Shown here piece by piece: positions 1-7,091 of a DNA stretch of 10,294 nucleotides. Position 1 is the stretch's first letter, and the number at the start of each line of letters is the position of its first letter. Under the pieces are notes generated by a model that saw only the letters and a list, made by a program, of their open reading frames with translations, ran no database searches and was not told the DNA's origin. The position numbers and the translations under genes were made by a program. Source of the DNA: Candidatus Neomicrothrix sp. UBA7388 (GTDB lineage: Bacteria; Actinomycetota; Acidimicrobiia; Acidimicrobiales; Poriferisodalaceae); the NCBI GenBank assembly GCA_002470695.1, contig DKNM01000074.1, forward strand, positions 13,224 to 23,517. Reading direction: 5' to 3'.

Positions 1-494
1 CCTACAGACCTCTCACCCATAACTGTTCTTCGTAAAGCGCTGTGTCCAACGAGAAACCCAGCGTTTGGCATTAAGGTCCCATCTATCGCTTGCAGATACT
101 CCTCGAAGGTTCTCCAATTCCAGGGAACTCCCTCTTGGAGCGAAGTAAGGGGCATGCCTTCCACGCGAGCCAACATTTGCATCATGTAGTCGCCGTGCTC
201 GGGCTCTAACGGAGCGATCGTGAATCCGCAATTACCGCTGATCACCGTTGTCACTCCATGCAGAGGCGAAGGAGACAATGTCTGATCCCAGAAGACTTGG
301 GCATCAAAATGAGTGTGAACGTCAACGAAGCCCGGTGCCACTGTTAAACCAGTGGCGTCAATTTCTTGCTTACCCGATTCACTTACTTCGCCGATTGCAA
401 CGACTCGACCTTCCTGTACTGCGACATCCGCGGAGAAACCAGGGCTCCCTGTTCCGTCGACGACTGTTCCATTTCGAATAACAAGATCAAACAT
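1..494 (-). CDS. N-acyl-D-amino-acid deacylase family amidohydrolase (partial, N-terminal 164 residues)
   Basis: The reverse strand is open from an ATG at 494-492 to the left edge, giving 164 residues without a stop; the gene is cut off there. Residues 1-50 form the small beta domain typical of amidohydrolases (start MFDLVIRNGTVVDGTG, then TVAPGFVDVHTHFDAQ). His60 and His62 make the HxH metal motif. Cys89 in SGNCGFTIAP matches the metal-binding cysteine of D-aminoacylases. Family members run to about 480-560 residues, so roughly a third is present. The family hydrolyses N-acyl-D-amino acids, or related D-hydantoin-like or peptide substrates, to free D-amino acids; exact specificity cannot be read from this part. 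A GGAGGG ribosome-binding site lies six bases before the ATG and fixes the start. It is divergent from truA and unrelated to the neighbouring operon. Confidence 0.88.
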   Translation of the reverse strand, partial: MFDLVIRNGTVVDGTGSPGFSADVAVQEGRVVAIGEVSESGKQEIDATGLTVAPGFVDVHTHFDAQVFWDQTLSPSPLHGVTTVISGNCGFTIAPLEPEHGDYMMQMLARVEGMPLTSLQEGVPWNWRTFEEYLQAIDGTLMPNAGFLVGHSALRRTVMGERSV

Positions 495-499
495 CTGCA

Positions 500-505
500 C
501 CCTCC
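500..505 (-). promoter_or_regulatory. Ribosome-binding site of the deacylase gene
   Basis: On the minus strand this reads GGAGGG, five bases (499-495) before the ATG at 494-492. It is the strongest Shine-Dalgarno match in the window and contrasts with the poor or absent sites before several plus-strand genes. Confidence 0.7.
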
Positions 506-521
506 AACGTCAATATGAAAC

Positions 522-527
522 TACCTT
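522..527 (+). promoter_or_regulatory. Candidate -10 element for leaderless truA transcript
   Basis: TACCTT fits the TANNNT pattern of an actinobacterial -10 box and ends seven bases before the GTG at 535. Transcription would then begin at, or one base before, the start codon. No Shine-Dalgarno site precedes that GTG, so a leaderless mRNA would explain the start. No convincing -35 box is seen. The whole 40-bp gap must also hold the 5' end of the divergent gene. This is an inference from a short motif. Confidence 0.3.
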
Positions 528-534
528 CCTAGTC

Positions 535-1320
535 GTGACCTTCGCCCAAACTGTGAGAATTCATCTTGCATACAAAGGAACGAACTTTCGCGGTTATGCA
601 GAAAACCCGGGCGTTCGAACCGTAGGCGGCGAATTACGCAAGGCAATTGAACAAATATTAGGTACCCCTATCGACGTAACTGTTGCGGGGAGAACTGACG
701 CCGGTGTGCACGCCCAGGGGCAAGTAATTTCCTTCCGAGGAAGTTATGAACGTTTAGACCATGAACAACTAAAGGACAGACTCAACTCACTTTGCCCCGC
801 AGACATCACGATTCAATCGGTCAGCGTTGTTGACGACGAGTTTGACGCACGGTTTTCAGCGCTACACCGAGAATATCGATACCGCATTCTTAACTCAGAG
901 CACAGTGATCCGCTTTACGCAGACCTTGAGTGGCACATACCACAGCCGCTTAACCTCCAGGCTATGGAAGAGGCAGCGACCTGTTTGTTGGGAACGCATG
1001 ACTTCACTTCCTTTTGTCGACGTCCCAAAGGAAATCTTGACGCTTCGATGACCAGAAAAATCCTTGCTGCGAAGTGGGAACCAAAGGCAGAAGAGAGAGT
1101 TGAATTTGAGATAATTGGGAACGCGTTTTGTCATCAAATGGTGCGCTCCCTCGTTGGCTTTTGCGTCGCAGTCGGATTGGGTAAAAGCTCACCGCAGGAA
1201 TTTGAGCGCATAGTTGACGCGCAAGACCGCTCAGCAGCTCCACCGATCGCACCTCCACACGGCCTGATTCTCACTCGCGTCGCCTATCCAGTCGCGTTCG
1301 ATGAAAAAACCAAAAGGTAA
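535..1320 (+). CDS. truA: tRNA pseudouridine(38-40) synthase TruA
   Basis: TruA isomerises uridines 38-40 of the tRNA anticodon arm to pseudouridine in the cytoplasm. The 261-residue product is of normal family length. The motif AGRTDAGVHA (51-60) holds the catalytic Asp55. REYRYRI (112-118), GTHDFTSFCR (152-161), FCHQMVRSLVG (198-208) and the C-terminal PPHGLILTRVAYP follow in the expected order. The reading frame stays open upstream to an ATG at 352, but that extension lies antisense to the conserved N-terminus of the deacylase gene and does not look like TruA. I chose GTG 535, which gives VTFAQTVRIHLAYKG; GTG 553 is the main alternative. The usual GWQ after the first strand is GYA here (20-22). 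Truncation, frameshift or active-site loss is not seen. The 124-bp gap downstream suggests that rplM has its own promoter. Confidence 0.95.
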   Translation: MTFAQTVRIHLAYKGTNFRGYAENPGVRTVGGELRKAIEQILGTPIDVTVAGRTDAGVHAQGQVISFRGSYERLDHEQLKDRLNSLCPADITIQSVSVVDDEFDARFSALHREYRYRILNSEHSDPLYADLEWHIPQPLNLQAMEEAATCLLGTHDFTSFCRRPKGNLDASMTRKILAAKWEPKAEERVEFEIIGNAFCHQMVRSLVGFCVAVGLGKSSPQEFERIVDAQDRSAAPPIAPPHGLILTRVAYPVAFDEKTKR

Positions 1321-1337
1321 ATCACTGCGATTCGCGT

Positions 1338-1366
1338 TTGTCGTTTGAACCTACTGCCCGTAGCCT
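1338..1366 (+). promoter_or_regulatory. Candidate promoter for the rplM operon
   Basis: TTGTCG at 1338-1343 (four of six matches to TTGACA) and TAGCCT at 1361-1366 (TANNNT) are separated by exactly 17 bases. They lie in the only sizeable gap of the window, just after truA. Transcription would start near 1373 and give a leader of about 70 bases before rplM. The call rests on motif match and position only. Confidence 0.35.
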
Positions 1367-1378
1367 TGAACGTCGGCT

Positions 1379-1397
1379 GGCTCACACCTGTGCGGCC
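1379..1397 (+). promoter_or_regulatory. Small hairpin in the rplM leader
   Basis: GGC (1379-1381) pairs with GCC (1395-1397) and CAC (1383-1385) with GTG (1390-1392), around an ACCT loop and a small internal bulge. It would sit inside the leader of the predicted rplM transcript. L13 operons in other bacteria have structured leaders that act in autogenous control, but I cannot match this one to a described family. The stem is short and could be chance. Confidence 0.25.
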
Positions 1398-1428
1398 CCA
1401 AGACTAATCACAACATGTTCGGTGAACC

Positions 1429-1434
1429 GAGAGG
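1429..1434 (+). promoter_or_regulatory. Ribosome-binding site of rplM
   Basis: GAGAGG lies ten bases before the GTG at 1445 and supports that start. The spacing is slightly long but within the usable range. Confidence 0.5.
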
Positions 1435-1444
1435 CTGACGCACA

Positions 1445-1894
1445 GTGCGTACTTATTCCCCCAAGGCAAGTGAAATTGAACGGAAATGGTTCGTAGTTGA
1501 CGCCGAAAATCTTGTACTAGGTCGTATGTCGACGGAGGTAGCAAAGATTCTTCGCGGCAAACATAAACCAACTTTTGCTCCCCACCTTGACTGCGGTGAT
1601 CATGTCATCATCGTCAACGCAGCAAAAGTAGTACTAACTAACGAAAAGGCAGAAAAAAAACTTGTTCACCGCCACTCCGGCTATCCGGGTGGGCTCAAGT
1701 CCCAGACATATGCGGATTTACTTGAACGTAAGCCAGCAGACGCAATCCGTCGGACAGTCAAAGGGATGCTCCCTCGAAACCGCCTTGGCGCCCAAATGTT
1801 GACCAAATTAAAGGTATACCCAGGACCTGAACACCCTCATTCTGCACAACAGCCCGAAACTTTGACGATAGATAACGCAATAGCGAAAGCCTGA
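1445..1894 (+). CDS. rplM: 50S ribosomal protein L13
   Basis: L13 is an early-binding protein of the large ribosomal subunit. The 149-residue product has the typical actinobacterial N-terminus ([19 protein letters not shown]), then [20 protein letters not shown], the HSGYPGGLK segment near residues 76-84, and [23 protein letters not shown] in the C-terminal third, all in family order. The start is GTG 1445, preceded by GAGAGG. A length of about 147-150 residues is usual. It is followed after 11 bases by rpsI, the near-universal bacterial rplM-rpsI pair, so the two ribosomal proteins are co-transcribed and probably translationally linked. Nothing is odd in the protein itself. Confidence 0.98.
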   Translation: MRTYSPKASEIERKWFVVDAENLVLGRMSTEVAKILRGKHKPTFAPHLDCGDHVIIVNAAKVVLTNEKAEKKLVHRHSGYPGGLKSQTYADLLERKPADAIRRTVKGMLPRNRLGAQMLTKLKVYPGPEHPHSAQQPETLTIDNAIAKA

Positions 1895-1905
1895 GAACTG
1901 TATAA

Positions 1906-2298
1906 ATGACCGCTCCACTCACTCAAACAACAGGCCGACGCAAACAGGCTGTCGCCCGCGTCCGACTCCGCCCAGGCACCGGTGTAATCACCTGCAATAA
2001 ACGAACATTCGAAGACTATTTCAATTCCTCGGTCCATCGTCTGCTCGTAACCGAACCGCTGCGCCTTCTTGATCAGCTGGAGTCATACGATATTGACGCC
2101 ACCCTCGACGGAGGTGGCCCCGCAGGTCAAGCAGGAGCACTGAGATTAGGTATCGCACGAGCATTAATAGAAGTTGACCCGGAACAAAGAGCTGTCCTCA
2201 AAGCGGCGGGACTACTAACCCGTGATGCTCGAAAGAAGGAAAGCAAGAAGTACGGTCTCAAGAAGGCGCGCAAAGCGCCCCAGTACTCGAAGCGATAA
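1906..2298 (+). CDS. rpsI: 30S ribosomal protein S9
   Basis: S9 belongs to the small-subunit head, where its C-terminal tail contacts P-site tRNA. The 130-residue product shows [19 protein letters not shown] near the N-terminus. [19 protein letters not shown] follows in the middle, a variant of the usual GGGxxGQAGAIRHGIARAL with Leu for His. The basic tail [27 protein letters not shown] is diagnostic, and the terminal Lys-Arg that reaches the P site is intact. The ATG at 1906 follows rplM by 11 bases with only a weak purine stretch upstream, so initiation probably depends on ribosomes leaving rplM. glmM begins 29 bases downstream with a good ribosome-binding site. Confidence 0.98.
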   Translation: MTAPLTQTTGRRKQAVARVRLRPGTGVITCNKRTFEDYFNSSVHRLLVTEPLRLLDQLESYDIDATLDGGGPAGQAGALRLGIARALIEVDPEQRAVLKAAGLLTRDARKKESKKYGLKKARKAPQYSKR

Positions 2299-2316
2299 TT
2301 TCCTAGCAATACTTTT

Positions 2317-2322
2317 AAGGAG
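2317..2322 (+). promoter_or_regulatory. Ribosome-binding site of glmM
   Basis: AAGGAG ends five bases before the GTG at 2328 and selects that start. It is the clearest Shine-Dalgarno site on the plus strand in this window. Confidence 0.65.
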
Positions 2323-2327
2323 CCGCC

Positions 2328-3653
2328 GTGGCACTCTCATTCGGCACCGACGGCGTCCGAGGCGTAGCTCAAGAACTACTGGATGAGAATTTCGTCACAT
2401 ACCTTGCTTTAGCGGCCAGCAACGTTTTGAAAAGCGACCAGTGGATCCTTGGACGCGACACTCGCGAATCTGGCGTTGCGCTCTCGTCGGCCATGATCGC
2501 AGCACTCGACCACGAAGGCATTGAAATTTTAGACGTTGGTGTCGTTCCAACACCTGCCATAGCGCTCTTATCCCGAGAACAAAATTGCGCAGGGGCCGTT
2601 ATCTCGGCATCCCACAATCCTTGGACTGATAACGGGGTCAAAATCTTTGCACCCGGGGGACGTAAGCTCCACGACCGCGAACAAACAGGTATTGAAAACA
2701 AATTACAACAGCTGATTAGTCAGCCACCTCAAGAAATTCGAAGCAACCTTTCCCCGCGACTTCACCCGAAACCAACTGATAGCTGGGCTATGTCACTAGT
2801 GGCAGCTCTCGAAGGCCGCACACTAGAGGGAATGCGCATCATTATCGATTGCGCCAACGGCTCGGCGTCACACATTGCATTTGCTATTTTTAATGAAGTG
2901 GGCGCTCAGGTAGCCCTTATCAACGCAGACCCAAACGGACGAAACATCAACGAAGACTGTGGGTCAACTCATCCCGATGGTCTTGCCAAAGAGGTTCTAT
3001 CAACAGGAGCAGATCTAGGTCTCGCACTAGACGGAGATGCTGACCGACTAATCGGAGTCGCTTCTGATGGATCCCTCATCGACGGTGACATCCAAATATG
3101 TCTATTCGCCAAAGATCTCGCGGACAGAGATCGCCTCATGCATCGAAAAGCCATTATCACCCCTATGACGAACCTAGGTGCTCGAATATCTCTCGAGAAG
3201 GCAGCTATAGGCACCATCGAAGTACCAGTCGGCGATCGAAATATCCTTGCTGAACTCGAAGCCGGATCCTCGAACTTCGGCGGAGAACAGTCCGGACATG
3301 TCATATTTCATGACATAGCAACAACGGGAGACGGTTTACTAAGTGGATTACTACTCGCCGATCTCGTCAAGCGAAAAGGGCAAAGTAGTGCAGCCCTCGC
3401 CAGCGCAGCAATGAGCCGATACCCGCAAGTGTTGATCAACGTTCCGATCGATAGCAACGCATCCCCGATCATCAAAGCGATTGAGCCGAAAATTACTGAA
3501 AGCAAGCTGCGTCTCGGAAGTGCGGGTCGGGTGCTAGTTCGACCAAGTGGAACAGAAGCTTTGATCCGCGTCATGGTGGAAGCCGAAAAAGAACAAACAG
3601 CTAACGATGAAGCGAAGCGCTTGGCCAGTTTCATTAAAAGCGCCGCCGACTAG
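2328..3653 (+). CDS. glmM: Phosphoglucosamine mutase GlmM
   Basis: GlmM interconverts glucosamine-6-phosphate and glucosamine-1-phosphate, the second committed step to UDP-GlcNAc for peptidoglycan. The 441-residue product is of normal length. It starts with FGTDGVRG (5-12). The phosphoserine loop is VISASHNPWTDNG (91-103), with the phosphorylated residue expected at Ser95. The metal loop DGDADR is at 235-240, the sugar-binding loop GGEQSGH at 318-324, and the phosphate-binding loop RPSGTE at 405-410. These four loops in this order define the family, and GGEQSGH distinguishes GlmM from phosphomannomutase-type relatives. The GTG start has a strong AAGGAG site. It follows rpsI as in many actinobacteria and sits directly before the gene for the preceding pathway enzyme, GlmS, so the two are likely made together. 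Confidence 0.97.
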   Translation: MALSFGTDGVRGVAQELLDENFVTYLALAASNVLKSDQWILGRDTRESGVALSSAMIAALDHEGIEILDVGVVPTPAIALLSREQNCAGAVISASHNPWTDNGVKIFAPGGRKLHDREQTGIENKLQQLISQPPQEIRSNLSPRLHPKPTDSWAMSLVAALEGRTLEGMRIIIDCANGSASHIAFAIFNEVGAQVALINADPNGRNINEDCGSTHPDGLAKEVLSTGADLGLALDGDADRLIGVASDGSLIDGDIQICLFAKDLADRDRLMHRKAIITPMTNLGARISLEKAAIGTIEVPVGDRNILAELEAGSSNFGGEQSGHVIFHDIATTGDGLLSGLLLADLVKRKGQSSAALASAAMSRYPQVLINVPIDSNASPIIKAIEPKITESKLRLGSAGRVLVRPSGTEALIRVMVEAEKEQTANDEAKRLASFIKSAAD

Positions 3654-3682
3654 CCCGCGAATAACCCGACCAATAAGACCGC

Positions 3683-3688
3683 TACCCT
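3683..3688 (+). promoter_or_regulatory. Candidate -10 element for leaderless glmS transcript
   Basis: TACCCT (TANNNT) ends seven bases before the glmS ATG at 3696, the same spacing and nearly the same sequence as the element before truA. The purines just before the ATG (AAAGG, 3690-3694) are too close to work as a normal Shine-Dalgarno site. A secondary promoter giving a leaderless glmS mRNA inside the operon is possible but unproven; no clear -35 box is seen. Confidence 0.28.
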
Positions 3689-3695
3689 CAAAGGT

Positions 3696-6600
3696 ATGTG
3701 CGGCATAATTGCCGTCCTTCGTGGACCGGACAACAGACCAATTGAGCAACGAGACACGGTTCTCCCGCCACTTGCCGCGGCCGTTGATGATCTCGAACTC
3801 GCAGCTGAAAACCTCGATAGCGCATCCACACGGCTCCGCGATGCTGGTGCTCTCCTCCAACAAGTAAACGACTCTCTTTCCGCTCTACCGGGCCTAGGGC
3901 TACTCGTCTTTGACAGGGCCGCAGCATTGACCGTCAAAAGCGAAACAAATCGGGCGCATGAAATCTTGAAAAGCATTGATGCTCAGCTCGATGCAATCAC
4001 CTTTGATGTGGAACCAATCAATGCAGACCTCGTCGAAATTCGCGACGCTCTTTGGGCTATTGAACGCGACCGGCTTCGCAGCGCCGACGCTGTGCTTGAC
4101 TTAGCAACAGGAACCCCAGAGATACATGCGCTGCCCGGTCTCGCGTCTATCCAAACAGCGCTCTCTGCCCTCGATCGTTTAGAGGTTCGTGGACGGGATT
4201 CCGCCGGCATCGAAATCTTTGTATCGGACCACAACCTTCCCTCAGGAGCCCTCACCGGTGACCGATTTGAGGACCTCACTCTTCGAACTAGATCGGTCCG
4301 AAGCTTCGATGGACATCTCTCCTTCGTCTATAAAAATGCCGCTGAGATTGGTGATCTAGGGGATAACACGGCTGCTCTTAGATCCCAAATCTGCGCAGAC
4401 GAACTTCTGCAAGCAGCTCTTTCAAAGCCGGGTTCATCAGTCACTGTGTTAGGCCACACTCGGTGGGCAAGCGTCGGCGTTATTTCGGAGCCAAACGCTC
4501 ATCCCGTCGATTGCGGAGAAATTGAAACTAAAAACAAAAGCCACATATCTGCGGTCCTCAATGGAGATATCGATAACCACATGGATCTCGCTGAGCTACA
4601 CCAACTCAAGATAGCTCCGGAAATAACCACTGACGCAAAAGTGATCCCTACGATCCTTGCCAGAGAATTCGACTTAGAGAGCGAACAGCTTCAAGCATTC
4701 AAGAACACGGTGGCCATGTTTGAGGGCTCAGTGGCGATAGCTACCCACAACTCGGAACAACCCCACGAGCTGATGCTGGCTCTGAGAGGTAGCGGGCAAT
4801 CGCTCTATATAGGTCTTGCAGATAACTCATATATCGTGGCGAGCGAACCATATGGCGTTGTGGAAGAAGCGTCACAATGGATTCGAATGGATGGTGAACG
4901 CCCCGCTGACCCGAGGAGTCCCATCTCTAGTGCGGGACAAATAATTCACCTAAGAGCACGTGCTGCCGGAACGCTCAAGGGAATACAACGAATTGCTTAT
5001 GATGGAACGCTGTTGCCGGTCCAGGCCGACGAAATTTCTCAAGCAGACATCACCACTCGCGATATCGATCGAGGTGATTCACCCCACTTCCTGTTGAAAG
5101 AGATTCAAGAGGCCCCCGAATCAGTCCGCAAAACTCTCCGCGGCCGAATAATCGAAGTTGACGGCGAGCCAAAGGTTCAACTTGGCGCAGAAACAATCCC
5201 ACAGGAAATCAAAGACGCTCTTCAGAACAATCAAATTAAACAGATCGTTGCAATTGGTCAGGGGACCGCTGCGGTAGCGGCGCGCACAATCGCCCAATTT
5301 CTTAACCCCCTTACCAAAGAAAGAAAAATGCGGGTCGAAGCTCAACTCGCAACTGAACTAAGCGGCTTTTCAATGGCAACTGATATGTCTGACACCTTGG
5401 TAGTTGCAGTAAGTCAATCCGGCACCACTACCGATACAAACCGAACTGTTGACCTTGTTCGCCAGCGAGGTGGCTACGTAATTTCCATCGTCAATCGGCG
5501 AGGCAGCGATCTCACAGAAAAATCGGACGGTGTTTTCTACACCTCGGACGGACGCGACGTGGAGATGTCAGTTGCGTCAACCAAAGCTTTCTATGCACAA
5601 GTCTCGGCTGCCGCCTTGCTTAGCGTGGCTATCTCCGAGCTCGTTGATGGTCGACAAACTAAAAGCGATCTCCTGTTTGCGCTTGCTGACCTGCCAGCCA
5701 AAATGAGTGAAGTACTACTAAATCGCCACGCAATCAGATCGGCAGCTCAACGCCACGCTCCACAAAAACGGTACTGGGCCATCGTAGGAAATGGTCCTAA
5801 CCGCATAGCTGCTAACGAAATTCGGATAAAGCTCTCCGAACTTTGCTACAAAGCGATCCCCGAAGACGGCACAGAAGACAAAAAACACATAGATCTATCG
5901 TCAGAACCGCTCATCTTTGTGTGCGCGTCAGGACTAAGCGACTCAAATAGCGACGACGTAGCAAAGGAGGTAGAGATCTATCGCGCTCATAAGGCCACAC
6001 CAATAGTTGTAGCAAGCGAAGGAAACACTCGTTTTGAAGCTGCGACTGAACTCATAGCAGTACCCAGACTCCATCCCGAATTGGACTTCATCCTGACAAC
6101 GGTTGTCGGTCACCTCTTCGGATACGAAGCAGCTTTAGCGATTGATGCACAAGCAATGCCTTTACGCGAGATGCGGGCCAAAATTGAAAAAATAATCGCC
6201 AGCGGGAGTTTCGCCGAAGGCACCTTCGAAAAATTGCAAGAAGACCTCAAAGCCCCTAGTGCTGAATTCTTCGATGGATTGAGAAATTCCGAATATGACG
6301 GCCACCTCGAGGCCAGCACAGCCTCAAAATTGATGACAGTTCTGCGATACGCGACCGGAATAGCTCCACTCGATAGCTACCAAGTAGAGGCAGGAAAGGC
6401 TGGACGTCCTGGAGTGGTAATCGACGACCTCAACGCAGCACTCACTAAAGCCATCGACGAGTTAACTCGACCTGTTGATGCCATAAAACACCAAGCAAAG
6501 ACAGTAACGGTAGGTATTTCGCGGTCAGATGAAACATTGCTGCAATCACCATTGGTGAAGGCTGCACTCAGAGCGGGCGCCTCCCGCGATCGGCTCTCAT

Positions 6601-7091
6601 ATCGAGGTCTACGCGCCCTTTCAGCGTTAGACGCGTCCGTCGCCGAAACCACGGGCTGGACTCGCTACCAGATAGAAGGTGACGTTGCTGGCGAAGCAAC
6701 TGTCCACGTCGTCGATCGAGGAGGCATCGCCTCAGGGATTGCGTCAAGAACCGAAAATAATCCGACCCTACGAGGCGGAAAGCACCGATCAGCGTTCGAA
6801 AAAGAAATTATGGTCGGCCGCGGCAGTGACGGCCGAACAGTCATTTACATTCCTGAAGTCAAAGATAACCAAACCACAGGTCTCGTATTGCTTCACTGCC
6901 GATTCCACGACCGGCTACCAACCCCGATTATTCGAGCAGTGCTCCAAGGGTACCGCGGGCGCTACGGAGCCCTAAAAGACGCAGTGACCGAATCTCACCC
7001 ATCTTTTAGAGACGACATTCTTTCAAGCATCGACGTCATTGAGCTTCTAACTCAACCGGTCTACGTACTAGCGGAGCACTGGCAAGCATGA
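3696..7091 (+). CDS. glmS: Extended glutamine--fructose-6-phosphate aminotransferase (GlmS-type, 1131 residues)
   Basis: GlmS turns fructose-6-phosphate and glutamine into glucosamine-6-phosphate, which the adjacent GlmM uses. The start must be ATG 3696, because Cys2 of MCGIIAV becomes the N-terminal nucleophile. Residues 14-148 are a helix-rich insert. The glutaminase fold resumes at LEVRGRDSAGIEI (162-174), with HTRWAS (254-259), LNGDIDNH (288-295) and TTDAKVI (311-317). The first SIS domain spans about 510-650 (GQGTAA 521-526, SQSGTTTD 573-580, ASTKAF 627-632). The second spans about 690-815 and keeps Lys712, Glu715 and His731, which align without gaps to Escherichia coli Lys485, Glu488 and His504; Lys829 probably matches Lys603. 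Ordinary GlmS is about 610 residues and ends there; here some 300 unrecognised residues follow. Aligned changes include Val for His77 and Ala for Ser303. The glutaminase and SIS modules and the glmM neighbour support GlmS activity; the role of the additions is unknown. Confidence 0.87.
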   Translation: MCGIIAVLRGPDNRPIEQRDTVLPPLAAAVDDLELAAENLDSASTRLRDAGALLQQVNDSLSALPGLGLLVFDRAAALTVKSETNRAHEILKSIDAQLDAITFDVEPINADLVEIRDALWAIERDRLRSADAVLDLATGTPEIHALPGLASIQTALSALDRLEVRGRDSAGIEIFVSDHNLPSGALTGDRFEDLTLRTRSVRSFDGHLSFVYKNAAEIGDLGDNTAALRSQICADELLQAALSKPGSSVTVLGHTRWASVGVISEPNAHPVDCGEIETKNKSHISAVLNGDIDNHMDLAELHQLKIAPEITTDAKVIPTILAREFDLESEQLQAFKNTVAMFEGSVAIATHNSEQPHELMLALRGSGQSLYIGLADNSYIVASEPYGVVEEASQWIRMDGERPADPRSPISSAGQIIHLRARAAGTLKGIQRIAYDGTLLPVQADEISQADITTRDIDRGDSPHFLLKEIQEAPESVRKTLRGRIIEVDGEPKVQLGAETIPQEIKDALQNNQIKQIVAIGQGTAAVAARTIAQFLNPLTKERKMRVEAQLATELSGFSMATDMSDTLVVAVSQSGTTTDTNRTVDLVRQRGGYVISIVNRRGSDLTEKSDGVFYTSDGRDVEMSVASTKAFYAQVSAAALLSVAISELVDGRQTKSDLLFALADLPAKMSEVLLNRHAIRSAAQRHAPQKRYWAIVGNGPNRIAANEIRIKLSELCYKAIPEDGTEDKKHIDLSSEPLIFVCASGLSDSNSDDVAKEVEIYRAHKATPIVVASEGNTRFEAATELIAVPRLHPELDFILTTVVGHLFGYEAALAIDAQAMPLREMRAKIEKIIASGSFAEGTFEKLQEDLKAPSAEFFDGLRNSEYDGHLEASTASKLMTVLRYATGIAPLDSYQVEAGKAGRPGVVIDDLNAALTKAIDELTRPVDAIKHQAKTVTVGISRSDETLLQSPLVKAALRAGASRDRLSYRGLRALSALDASVAETTGWTRYQIEGDVAGEATVHVVDRGGIASGIASRTENNPTLRGGKHRSAFEKEIMVGRGSDGRTVIYIPEVKDNQTTGLVLLHCRFHDRLPTPIIRAVLQGYRGRYGALKDAVTESHPSFRDDILSSIDVIELLTQPVYVLAEHWQA

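Noticed and set aside
13..231. Minus-strand open frame of 72 codons inside the deacylase gene, in another frame
   Set aside because: It is a shadow of the true deacylase frame, which reads continuously from 494 to the left edge with conserved motifs.
248..481. Plus-strand open frame within the deacylase gene
   Set aside because: The minus-strand frame over the same bases encodes clear amidohydrolase motifs; the plus-strand translation is Arg-rich and featureless.
352..534. Upstream extension of the truA reading frame to an ATG at 352
   Set aside because: It lies antisense to the conserved HxH-bearing start of the deacylase gene, and its translation has no resemblance to TruA; the homology begins near GTG 535/553.
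2969..3976. Several antisense open frames of about 110 codons across glmM and the start of glmS
   Set aside because: They are opposite strongly conserved genes, have low-complexity Ser/Arg-rich translations and no start signals; they arise from codon bias on the coding strand.
6679..6975. Plus-strand 98-codon open frame inside the glmS C-terminal region, considered as evidence of a frameshift
   Set aside because: The main frame continues without a stop to 7091 and ends in an ATGA overlap with acpS, so no frameshift is needed.
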